DNA of 17,500 nt from Halisarca cf. caerulea (Eukaryota > Porifera > Demospongiae > Chondrillida > Halisarcidae), in NCBI GenBank assembly GCA_963170055.1, contig CAUJGJ010000444.1, forward strand, positions 3,409,418 through 3,426,917, written 5' to 3'. Positions 8,275 to 15,893 of the stretch are shown one piece after another (position 1 is the stretch's first letter; the number at the start of each line of letters is the position of its first letter). The notes beneath the pieces are model-generated. The model had not been told where the DNA came from. It saw only the letters and a program-made list of their open reading frames with translations, and made no database searches. Position numbers and translations under genes: made by a program.

Positions 8275-9871
8275 TACAAATTTGTATATACGTACGTATG
8301 TCTATTATAATCCAGATTTCTACTTTATTGCTTATTATATCTGATTCACTAGTTTCGTTGATTATACGCATATGTACATATGTTTGACAATGTGTTAAGC
8401 AGTCAATTTCTGTAGTACTTATATAAAATCATGTACACTTACACTAAATTCATCGAAGCACTTATGCCAGGGTATAGTCGGGTTGCAGACAATCATAAAC
8501 AGCCCAATATGTGTTATCACAGTAGGAACAAGTTAGATCACAGATACCGAACAACTCTTGCTGGATGGAGTATCTATGGTTAGACTATGTGAAACAAAGG
8601 ATTATAGTAATACATAAATAACTTCCCAAAACAACACATGACACAGTGAATGTACTCTTTAAGGAAGACAGCATGAAAAGGTAGTAAGAGGATTTAAAAC
8701 AAAATGCATACAGAAGAAAATTTTGACACGTTGGACTAGATCATGTAAAATTCCAAATAGTCAGCTGAACTTAATAGAGCTGGCATCATCAACACTGCTG
8801 GCTTCATGCTAGCTGTAATCGATGACCACCAACTTACACGATTCAGAAGCTGAAAACTACCTCCAATTGCAGGTATTTACATCCATCGACAACCTACTGT
8901 ACAAGTTCCACTGCTCAGTGGCTACTAACTAAAGCCAAACCGCACGGGAAGCACTACCATCCACGAGTTTGTATGCCCTCCATTTTTTATGATGTACTGA
9001 AAACATGGCATGAACTGGTATTTAGAAATACTATATACTACGATAGATACAAATTCTACATATAGTATGTAACCTATAGTAGTACTCCAGCATCAACCAT
9101 GCAGTCTCATAGCTATTGCAGCAGCTAGCTAAACTACAAGACATGCAGCAAAATACTCAGTGTTCATGCATACACTATCCACCTGCTTTATATCATGGTC
9201 AGCTAAACCATACCTAATCTGCTTCCTGCCCTATATCAAACCATACCTAATCATGCACATATAGCCTTTGCAGCAGAAGTGGGGGATACAGGATCTAGCT
9301 TCCCAGGCCTTAAGTGGATTCTCCAAATAAGGTTCTTAAACTTTTCATCAGAACATTAGTTGAAACATTTTGTAAACAAATCCAATCTCAAGCAAACCAG
9401 TTTAGATAAACAATGAACAGATACACAGACATGGTTAACCAAAGACACTATAAAACATTTGAGACTATGGGTTCAATATACTGTACAAATTGCCCCAAAT
9501 ACTATTTGATTTCGATTAAGTGGGCTGTTTTCTTTGCCAATTTGCATCAAGCAGACCTAAATTGCTTGGGGCAAAATATGGCAGGACAGGTCTTGTCAGT
9601 GAAAGGGTGATATAACTGAAGCAGCAAATATTGGACTCAGAAAATTTGTCCAGTCATACGTACATGAAACTACGAACAGCACAATCACATTCTACATACA
9701 TACACACACAAGTATGCGGTATACAATAAATACATACAAATTACCCTATCATGCATGGATGGCATCTACTCAAGAGTGTGGACTACTAAGTTCAAAATTC
9801 CTGATTTACTAGTCTCGTCAAGTAGTCTTTGTTTTGCCCCACAATTATGATACACAATGAAATGGTAGATC
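8275..9871. other. 1.6 kb without recognisable gene or element
   Basis: There are only short frames with no domain. Minor features are a direct repeat AAACCATACCTAATC at 9205-9219 and 9238-9252, and TTGCCCCAA (9490-9498) paired with TTGGGGCAA (9566-9574). No splice-bounded coding block stands out. It could be intron, intergenic spacer or very old transposon sequence. Confidence 0.5.
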
Positions 9872-9938
9872 TAGTCTGGCCTGCTACGACTGTCCCACAT
9901 ACGGCGCATATGTGGGATGGTCGTAGCAGGCCAGACTA
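9872..9938. repeat. compact hairpin, 30-base arms, 7-base loop
   Basis: TAGTCTGGCCTGCTACGAC (from 9872) pairs with GTCGTAGCAGGCCAGACTA (to 9938). The arms cover 9872-9901 and 9909-9938 with only two mismatches, around a CGGCGCA loop. Stem length and tight loop resemble a short microRNA precursor, but near-perfect pairing is equally usual for a miniature foldback element. No target duplication was found. Confidence 0.9.
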
Positions 9939-10109
9939 TGGCAGATCACAAAAAACAAGGTCAAATAGGGTCAGGTTAAGGAGACTATAATACTGCCTTG
10001 ATATGTTTTGAATATTAATATATACCAGATTTGACCTTGTGGTTAATAATATGAATTGATTAAAATAAATCAGTTATAGTCTGTTGGTGTAGAATTGATT
10101 CTGTTGGTG

Positions 10110-10117
10110 TATATATA
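10110..10117 (+). promoter_or_regulatory. TATA-like box upstream of candidate peptide gene
   Basis: TATATATAG lies about 103 bases before the ATG at 10220, a plausible distance for a short 5' leader. Two TCTGTTGGTGTA copies (10079 and 10100) stand immediately upstream. TATA-like strings are common in AT-rich DNA, so this is weak. Confidence 0.2.
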
Positions 10118-10219
10118 GCATACAACCAGAACATTGGTAAGAACTTGATAAGCAGAGACACAACCAGGATAGATAAATACAGTTATAGGCTAGAAAGGCC
10201 TACAGTAAAAAGGAAGGCA

Positions 10220-10393
10220 ATGGGGACTTCAATATGTTCTAGAAGTATAAAATTTATTATGCTTATCATTATCTTTTTAAATAATTGCCAATGGAATAAT
10301 GGAGAACTAAGAGGCCGTGTTTCAAAAAAGGGCTCCCATACAACAGGCCCAAGGAGGGCTCTTTGGAATTTGTGGACAATTCAAAGAGGTTAG
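10220..10393 (+). CDS. candidate small secreted peptide, 57 residues
   Basis: From an ATG in a reasonable context (G at -3 and +4) the frame encodes 57 residues to TAG. Residues 1-22 look like a signal peptide: basic SICSRSIK, then the hydrophobic core FIMLIIIFLNNC. The rest is hydrophilic with dibasic sites KK and RR (GRVSKKGSHTTGPRRALW) and ends TIQRG, a layout reminiscent of small peptide precursors. A TATA-like box lies 103 bases upstream and an ATTAAA hexamer at 10416-10421. The bases before the ATG (GGCCTACAGTAAAA) resemble those before the signal-peptide exon at 16896. No family is recognised and the frame is short enough to be chance. Confidence 0.25.
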   Translation: MGTSICSRSIKFIMLIIIFLNNCQWNNGELRGRVSKKGSHTTGPRRALWNLWTIQRG

Positions 10394-10790
10394 GTTCAAC
10401 ATGGGACAGCATTGTATTAAAGCAGATCTTTCAACTTAGATCTCAAATGGCACATACGTATTACGTAGTACATACACCAGAAATAAGAAAAAGATAGAGT
10501 GCATGGTGCCAATACTAACCTACTACTATCGTTGATAGCAAGTGTACGTAAGGAGGGGCAGGTGTGTGTGGTATTGGAGATTTATGTATAAAACTATGGA
10601 GTCTGTAGCATGTTTCCCCATGGACAATGTGGCTATTCTATACAACTCAAGCAGGTTTATGACTACGTATGTATGTAGATCACTACTGTAGCTGTTCATG
10701 CGCTGGGCGGAGACAGCTGGGTCACAGTAGGAAAGAAGAGCCCATTTGCCTACCCAAAAAGAGACCGTTGTGTGCAATAATATACATATA

Positions 10791-10952
10791 CAGTGCAACC
10801 TCTATAATAAGGACACTATTGGGACCACCATTAACTGTCCTGTACAGTGTAACCTCTATAATAAGGACACCACTGGGACCACAGTAAGCTGTCCTGTAAA
10901 GTGAAACCTCTGTAATAAGGACACCATTGGGACCACCATTAACTGTCCTGTA
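10791..10952. repeat. 3 x 54-base tandem repeat of the MITE left end
   Basis: Units start at 10791, 10845 and 10899. Each has the order AACCTCTRTAATAAGGACAC, then TTGGGACCAC or CTGGGACCAC, then GCTGTCCTGTA or ACTGTCCTGTA. The units differ by a few bases, with unit 1 and unit 3 closest in the second half. Multiple copies of the terminal repeat could supply multiple transposase-binding sites. Confidence 0.93.
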
Positions 10953-11088
10953 CATGGAGGTGTCCTTGCTTTGGAGGGTTAAAATGTACACATGTCAATA
11001 CAAAGGATGTCAAATGGGGCAAAGCAATCCTGTCCTGTTAAGGGAGGTGACTGCATTTCAGAGGCGTTCTTTAATAGAGGTTTCACTG
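10791..11088. mobile_element. Tigger/pogo-like MITE, 298 bp, with tandem end
   Basis: The ends are CAGTGCAACCTCTATAATAA (from 10791) and TTAATAGAGGTTTCACTG (to 11088), flanked by TA at 10789-10790 and 11089-11090. The left end is present three times in tandem, at 54-base spacing. A worn half-copy is at 6324-6434. There is no transposase frame; open frames through the tandem units are artefacts. End motif and TA target place it in the Tc1/mariner-pogo group by inference. Confidence 0.85.
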
Positions 11089-11180
11089 TACTCTGTTAGT
11101 AAGTACCCGTGGTATATAGTGAGTACTCCTGGTTAGTATTATCCGTTGCTCTGTCCCTATCTCATGTAATACCATTCAAA

Positions 11181-11242
11181 CAAGCAATTCGAGTTTAAAA
11201 AACTCATGGGCCGCCTACGGACCTGGAAACTCAAATCGCTTG
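11181..11242. repeat. hairpin related to 12884-12939
   Basis: CAAGCAATTCGAGTTT (11181-11196) pairs with AAACTCAAATCGCTTG (11227-11242) with two mismatches. The inner part AACTCATGGGCCGCC resembles AACCCGTGGGGCTGCC in the hairpin at 12884-12939, which also starts CAAGTAATTCGGGT. Both look like members of one small hairpin family. Confidence 0.75.
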
Positions 11243-11389
11243 GAAATCGTCGTTATTGACTAAAATAATACTCCGAAGAACTCTTCTGGTCGAAAAGACT
11301 CTTCACTGATAAAATCGGAAGCAAACGAATGAATTTTACCGAAATATAGCCGAAAGATTACGTACCGACTTCGCGTCCGCCATGTTGTT

Positions 11390-11392
<3 letters not shown>

Positions 11393-11445
<53 letters not shown>
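11393..11445. repeat. (AT)~26 microsatellite
   Basis: A pure AT run in the middle of the palindromic element at 11091-11599. It lies just upstream, on the minus strand, of an ATGGCGGACGCG string. Confidence 0.99.
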
Positions 11446-11449
<4 letters not shown>

Positions 11450-11496
11450 TCGTTCCAGACGTTCCGGACACTTTCGGTGAAAGTAAAAACAATATA

Positions 11497-11516
11497 GGGC
11501 CGCCTTCCGGCGGCCC
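11497..11516. repeat. perfect GC hairpin (8-base stem)
   Basis: GGGCCGCC (11497-11504), loop TTCC, GGCGGCCC (11509-11516), followed by AAAA. It looks like a bacterial terminator but stands inside a eukaryote-type MITE, so it is better seen as part of the element's fold. The GGGCCGCC word also occurs in the hairpin at 11181-11242. Confidence 0.85.
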
Positions 11517-12171
11517 AAAAACCTTGGTTAGGAAGTACCTCTGATAGGGAATACTAATCTTGACTTCCCTTGAGGGTACTTACTGTCCGAGTTCAACTGT
11601 ATATGCAATATCACTATACATAGTAAAGACTAACAGAGACTATTCTCTATGTATTGTTACTGTATTATTGTAATAGGTAATAGCATTTTAATAATATTCA
11701 TATTTAGATACACTGAATAAGCATGATGCGCAGGTAGGTTATGTGCACATCGAGCAGCTGAGGGGCATTTTTGTGGCTTCACACATTGTAATCAATTTGC
11801 ATCTAATTATCGAGCTGTGATCAGGTGCAGTTTGCGTGACTATTCACGATGCATTTTGATCATTTAGCAAGCCAAGTTGAACTTGTGCACATGTAAGTCT
11901 CAAACATCTCCAGTTCTTCCTGTTGTTCGAATTTTTGTACACGTTTTGTTCCTTTTCGCCCAATTTCGCTTCGAATTTGAACAAAGGCTTTGCGTACGAA
12001 AATCCGTATACTTTTGCAACTATACGTTTACGAGTAACAGTCACCTGACGTCCGTGTGACTGTAGCTATAAGAAGAGTATTTTGGACGACTAGTTTTCTT
12101 CTCAAAACGCGGAGATGAAAACCACCCGCTGGAGCTTTGATAATTTACAAGCTTGTTAACAAAGGGTAAGA

Positions 12172-12319
12172 CTAACCTTTCACCGTAGGGCCTCGTAAAA
12201 GCTTGTTTCTTTCGTTTTATGTGCACGTGTTTGTGTAATATTTTTCCTAAAATAACAGAAAAACCTGCACATCTCAGGAATGAAGTCAAATTTCTTGAGG
12301 CCCTACGGTGAACAGTTAG
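12172..12319. mobile_element. 148-bp MITE nested in element A
   Basis: CTAACCTTTCACCGTAGG (from 12172) continuing to GCCTC pairs with GAGGCCCTACGGTGAACAG continuing to TTAG (to 12319): 21 of 23 bases match. The interior is AT-rich with no coding frame of note. No clear target duplication was found. Age appears low given the well-kept ends. Confidence 0.8.
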
Positions 12320-12445
12320 CTACCATTCCAAAGAACTCTTCGCTGTACATAGCTTGTCTCCACACAATCGTTGAGTATTCCACGTTTTGGGATGAAGTTA
12401 AAATCATATACATCAACTAAGTCCCAATTTTCTCCTTCAATACGT

Positions 12446-12527
12446 TGGTTCGAAGTAAACAAAGTAAAGAAATAGGGGGTTGAAGTGTTCAAATAGCTTA
12501 CTTTTATCTTTGTTTCTTCAAATTATC
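12446..12527. repeat. imperfect hairpin
   Basis: GAAGTAAACAAAGTAAAG on the left pairs at roughly 75% with CTTACTTTTATCTTTGTTTC on the right. The composition is simple (A-rich against T-rich), so part of the match may be chance. Confidence 0.35.
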
Positions 12528-12883
12528 TACTCCGAAAGAAGAAAACAGGGGTGTATTTGTGACCAACTTTGCGGCGGCCATTTTGAAATTTCGCTTTATG
12601 TGCACATAACTCACCTGCGGAGGTTACCACCCACAACATCTCAGACACAATCTAATTGAAAAAACATCAAGACACACAACAAAGTTATTGCATGACATCA
12701 GGGTTCATTACACAGGATTGATTTACATAATTTATTATTGGAGGAGGAACTTCAGTATTAAAGTACTCTTATGATTCACTCGTATATTAGGTTTACTACT
12801 ATATCGTAGCAACAACATTCTGTAATCTTGGATTGTGTTGGTTTGCTATTGGTGTACTTTCCGATTGCTAAGCGCCTTAAAAA

Positions 12884-12939
12884 CAAGTAATTCGGGTAAG
12901 AAACCCGTGGGGCTGCCGCCCCTCTTCCCGAATTACTTG
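12884..12939. repeat. hairpin with GC-rich core
   Basis: CAAGTAATTCGGG (12884-12896) pairs perfectly with CCCGAATTACTTG (12927-12939). Inside, GGGGC-TGCC-GCCCC (12909-12922) forms a second stem, and GGGT/ACCC offers an alternative fold. It shares its outer arm and core with 11181-11242 and its GGGCTGC core with the loop at 2985. Confidence 0.92.
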
Positions 12940-12965
12940 CTATTATGTTGTAACGGCAGCTGCAA

Positions 12966-13084
12966 CAATGGTATCAGGTATACGAACAGGTTTTATCCTT
13001 CAGCTTTGTATTTTTCGCCTTCGTTGCAAAAAATACAAAGCTGCATGCAGGATAAAACCCTTTCGTAAATCTGATACCAATGTT
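12966..13084. repeat. foldback with ~52-base arms
   Basis: The left arm (12966-13016) contains AATGGTATCAGG, GGTTTTATCCT and CAGCTTTGTATTTTT; the right arm (13028-13084) contains the inverses AAAAATACAAAGCTG, AGGATAAAACC and CTGATACCAATG. GTAAC at 12951 and GTTAC at 13082 may extend it. There are a few mismatches and a four-base gap. It follows the hairpin at 12884-12939 by only 27 bases. Confidence 0.88.
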
Positions 13085-13202
13085 ACAGAGACAAACTGTT
13101 GCTTGTTTAAACTTTTCTTTTCTTCCAGCAGCCATTTTTATCGGCCTACTTCCTGTTGCATATATAGAGCATTACACTTCCGGAATTTGTGATGAAAAAA
13201 AA

Positions 13203-13273
13203 GGAAAAAATGATGCATGTATGAATACCCACCTGCACATGCACAAGCACACATCTGACAACCCACACATGCC
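13203..13273. repeat. outer inverted repeat, left copy (partner 14861-14931)
   Basis: This 71-base segment (GGAAAAAATGATGCATGTAT ... GACAACCCACACATGCC) recurs inverted at 14861-14931 with about one difference. The high identity contrasts with the worn arms between them, so it is either a recent inverted duplication or kept similar by gene conversion. The composition is not simple enough for chance. Confidence 0.93.
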
Positions 13274-13542
13274 TAAAAACCTGGAGAGAACACTACATAT
13301 GTAGATACTGTCGCAGGTATGTTATGTCCGATCTTCGACAAAACAAAAATGGCCGCCGTTATCAAAGAAGTGAAATCAATAGGTCTTTTTTCCATGCGCA
13401 CAATTAGTGATACCAAGAAAACGCTTTGTGTTATATCTTAAACATATCTACTTTGTATCTGAGCCTTTTAGAATATTGTGCAAAGTCTCAAAATGTCGTA
13501 TGACCAGTTTTTTTCTGACCGTACTCGAAAACATAAAAATCC

Positions 13543-13830
13543 AAAAACGCGGTGGTAGAAACTTAGGCTTTTGGACACAAAACTAGCCTCAAAAGAACAC
13601 ACAGGCACCGAACTTACTAAATCGAATTCAGGGTCTTCAGGCTCCACTGCATGGCTGTTATGTCCAAGGATTTATGCAAAATTTGAGGGCGAGTAGTTAC
13701 AATCCTTTGGACATAAAGCAAACGGTTCAACGTACAAAGACCCTGAATTCGATTGTAGGGGTTTGGTTCTTTGGGAACAATATCTCAAAGTTTCACGCTG
13801 AAAATCAGAGATTTCTACCACTGCGATTTT
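13543..13830. repeat. foldback inside element B
   Basis: The best paired parts are AATCGAATTCAGGGTCTT (13620-13637) against AAGACCCTGAATTCGATT (13738-13755), TTATGTCCAA against TTGGACATAA, and the outer GCGGTGGTAGAAA against TTTCTACCACTGC. Between these the pairing is patchy. The span is non-coding and much older than the outer repeat. Confidence 0.8.
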
Positions 13831-13971
13831 CGATGAAATTTTCTTGTGGAGCAAGCTGTCTTCCTTCAGGAAAGTCACGTGGCATCACATGCAATCCTAC
13901 CATAGGTACGTATGTATAGATTATCTATGATCCTACAAACAGTACACGAGTTGTGCTATAAAACAGTTTTA

Positions 13972-14264
13972 GTGGAAAAGGCGGAAATGTAGACGGTGGC
14001 TTTACAAAGTGGGTTTGAAGTAATCGTAGGATCAATATCTAGATTTTCACCGCATACACTTTCGAAATTCTATTGCTTGACTGTTGTTTGCAGCATTTTG
14101 TGGCTTTCCAGCCAGGACAAGACGAGAAATAGTGACGCCTATATAGTTCGAACAGAACAAGCAATCAAAAGTATACGCGGTGAAAATTTAGATTTACCTT
14201 TTAGAAATCAATCCTTACATTTCTGTAGTCATGACCGCCATCTACTGAGATCTCCGCCTTTCAC
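13972..14264. repeat. second foldback inside element B
   Basis: ATCTAGATTTTCACCGC (14037-14053) pairs with GCGGTGAAAATTTAGAT (14177-14193), then TATTGCTTG with CAAGCAAT further in. The outer ends GTGGAAAAGGCGGA and TCCGCCTTTCAC also pair. Identity over the whole arms is perhaps 65-75%. The plus-strand frame 13996-14283 across it is a by-product. Confidence 0.8.
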
Positions 14265-14860
14265 AAACAAATTTGCCCCGTGAAAAGGCTTCTCTCAGGG
14301 CTAAATCAATCTTCGTGCAGACAAGTTCAGACAACATTGTCAACTTCTCTTGAAATCGGATTCTTCCCTTTCAAGTTATCTAGTTCATCTTAAGTCAGTG
14401 AACCCCAAACCTGCCAAAGAAAGCATTATTATCCAAAACCAACGCTTAGAATTTCGTGAACGAAACGTGCTGTGTAAAGTTGGGTAGGGTCTGGACCTTT
14501 TACCATAGATAACTCGATAGATAACCTTGCTTGTCGCGGAGCTTCCTAAGCTGATTCACGTTACTGGCACATGACCAACCCACGCAATTCAGTGATAATG
14601 AAATTCATAACGTGAAAACCACAAAGTGCCCGTGTTTTGGCTAGATTCGGACACAACATACCTGCGGTAGGGTTATCTCACGATAATGATCAATGAAGGA
14701 AGGGGAGGGTAATTACAAAGTATAGTAGGGGGCAGACATGTACATACATACATATGTATGAGGTATCCTAGATGTCTATAAACACATGCAGTGCGGTGAT
14801 GTAAGGAGGTGCAGATATGTATGTGGTATAACGCAGAGGGTAAATGACCAGGGACATCTT

Positions 14861-14931
14861 GGCATGTGTAGGTTGTCAGATGTGTGCTTGTGCATGTGCA
14901 GGTGGGTATTCATACATGCATCATTTTTTCC
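14861..14931. repeat. outer inverted repeat, right copy (partner 13203-13273)
   Basis: The reverse complement matches 13203-13273 with about one change. The two copies enclose element B and set the limits of a 1.73-kb imperfect palindrome. Confidence 0.93.
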
Positions 14932-15399
14932 ACAAGTGTGCATGTACATATGTCCCTTAACCAAGGCATGTTGGAGTAGCAAGCCTTCTTTTCTAATCAT
15001 TCCCTAGACAAATGAACATATGTATGCACATATATACTCATGTATGTGCATTATAAGTATTTAAGTGTATCCATAATAAGTACAACAAGACAATTCCTAT
15101 ATAGAACATAAGCAATCCCTGAAAGGACAAAACTACTGCAAAAAGCAGTGGAAGAATGATTGTATTGTAAGTACATCATAAGAGTTCCAAGTACACTTAC
15201 TAGTGAGATCACTGTGCAAGTGTACTATGTCTATAGATATGTACGTACGTAAATGCAGACTTGAATGAGCAATGACTACAAATGTATCATAAGTTTAGCA
15301 GTCAATGTATGTACGTATGTACGTACGCATGTAATACTATGTCATAATGACCAAATTTATCATAAATAACAGTGTATATAATACATTTTGTACCTCCAG
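14932..15399. other. no gene; simple ACGT/ATGT repeats and one hairpin
   Basis: GTACGTACGTA- and ATGTATGTACG-type simple sequence runs through 15030-15350. AGTACACTT (15190-15198) pairs perfectly with AAGTGTACT (15218-15226), and AGTG/CACT pair inside. The 3' part leads to the polypyrimidine-like TTTTGTACCTCCAG that precedes the exon at 15400. Confidence 0.6.
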
Positions 15400-15462
15400 A
15401 TACCAACAATCTCAGTGTAACAGATCCACGTGGAAGCTCAGTGAATAGAGCAACAATACCTG
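15400..15462 (+). CDS. candidate internal exon (extracellular protein), exon A
   Basis: This 63-base block stands between acceptor CATTTTGTACCTCCAG and donor GGTACGTATG. Only one frame is open throughout; it starts with two bases of a split codon, then TNNLSVTDPRGSSVNRATIP, and ends with one base of the next codon. The polar, Ser/Thr/Asn-rich content suits an extracellular or linker segment. The block at 15568-15773 joins it in phase across a 105-base intron, giving RATIP-E-SHKE. Such short introns are usual in compact invertebrate genomes. No domain is recognised in this piece alone. Confidence 0.4.
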
Positions 15463-15567
15463 GTACGTATGCGATACCAATTCATACAAGAAGATCAAAT
15501 GCATGAGCTACGTACATGTGACTTGATGTAGGGGTAATATATGTGTCTAGGGATGCATGTACAACAG

Positions 15568-15773
15568 AATCTCATAAGGAATCCCAGGGGAACACCCTAA
15601 AATTCCTCATTCCATCAGAATTCATTATAACCAGTTCAAAGTGGACCATTAATTGGGTCACATTGATATTTTTCCCATATGAAGACAGTCACTGTATTTG
15701 CACTGTTACTAATGGCCACCTTTCTGATACTGCATACATACATGTGCATACATACACATCTAAGCCCTTAGGG
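15568..15773 (+). CDS. candidate exon with Ig-like domain end, exon B
   Basis: The block follows acceptor GCATGTACAACAG and continues the frame of exon A. It reads ESHKESQGNTLKFL, then WVTLIFFPYEDSHCIC and TVTNGHLSDTAYIHV. The order L-x-F, YEDSxCxC, TVTNGHLSDTAYIHV matches the E, F and G strands of Ig-like domains (compare D-x-G-x-Y-x-C followed by V-x-N-x-x-G). The preceding strand-B cysteine and strand-C tryptophan are not clearly placed, and the usual Gly-x-Tyr of the F strand reads His-Cys-Ile, so the domain is partial or worn. A GTACAT donor at 15774 would end the exon in phase 0. A CA tract follows closely. Confidence 0.4.
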
Positions 15774-15814
15774 GTACATACATACAAAAGGAGACTCAGA
15801 CAACATGTACATCA

Positions 15815-15821
<7 letters not shown>

Positions 15822-15882
<61 letters not shown>
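15822..15882. repeat. (CA)~30 microsatellite with CATA tail
   Basis: A pure CA run followed by three to four CATA units to about 15893, preceded by TACA/CACA-rich sequence. Frames through it are His-Thr artefacts. Confidence 0.99.
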
Positions 15883-15886
<4 letters not shown>

Positions 15887-15893
15887 TACATAC

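Larger units (their letters stand above)
11091..11599. mobile_element. palindromic MITE abutting the previous one
   Basis: The left edge CTCTGTTAGTAAGTACCC (11091-11108) matches the inverse of the right edge, which reads CAGTTGAACTCGGACAG then TAAGTACCC. Further inward GGTTAGTATT and GATTAGTATT also pair. The right edge is a Tigger-like CAACTG followed by TA. The left edge lacks the CAGTTGAA part and starts exactly after the TA of the neighbouring element, as if that element inserted near this one's end. Inside are a hairpin (11181-11242), an AT tract, and a perfect GC hairpin (11497-11516). Confidence 0.65.
11728..12620. mobile_element. element A: 893-bp member of the CGCAGGT family
   Basis: The terminal inverted repeats are GCGCAGGTAGGTTATGTGCA (from 11728) and its partner, which inverted reads CCGCAGGTGAGTTATGTGCA (from 12620); 23 of 28 bases match. 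A YY1-like CAAAATGGCCGCC lies 34 bases inside the right end (12574-12586, minus strand). The same end and motif at the same spacing occur at the left end of element B (13312). Inside is a second terminal-repeat pair (12172-12319). No transposase is recognised, and a minus-strand frame (12044-11844) has no known domain. No target duplication is evident. Confidence 0.6.
13312..14666. mobile_element. element B: ~1.36-kb member of the CGCAGGT family
   Basis: The left end CGCAGGTATGTTATGTCCGA (from 13312) matches the inverse of the right end, CGCAGGTATGTTGTGTCCGA (from 14666), with one difference in 20; AAAACA follows on both sides. A YY1-like CAAAAATGGCCGCC is at 13344-13357, 32 bases inside the left end, as in element A. 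Two further foldbacks (13543-13830 and 13972-14264) fill the interior. No transposase frame is recognised. It is enclosed by the outer inverted repeats at 13203 and 14861. Confidence 0.65.

Noticed and set aside
9413..9610. 65-codon frame with a few cysteines
   Set aside because: No repeated motif, signal peptide or splice context; consistent with chance.
10669..11136. Repetitive frames such as SIIRTLLGPPLTVLY
   Set aside because: They are translations of the 54-base MITE repeats, not protein repeats.
11497..11520. Rho-independent terminator look-alike
   Set aside because: A GC stem followed by AAAA here (T-run would be needed on this strand) lies inside a MITE in eukaryotic DNA; it is better explained as part of the palindrome.
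12041..12289. 82-codon minus-strand frame
   Set aside because: It runs across the nested 148-bp MITE and shows no domain.
13350..13445. Plus-strand frame starting MAAVIKEVKS
   Set aside because: It starts at the YY1-like motif of element B, ends after about 31 codons and has no good donor. Likely element sequence.
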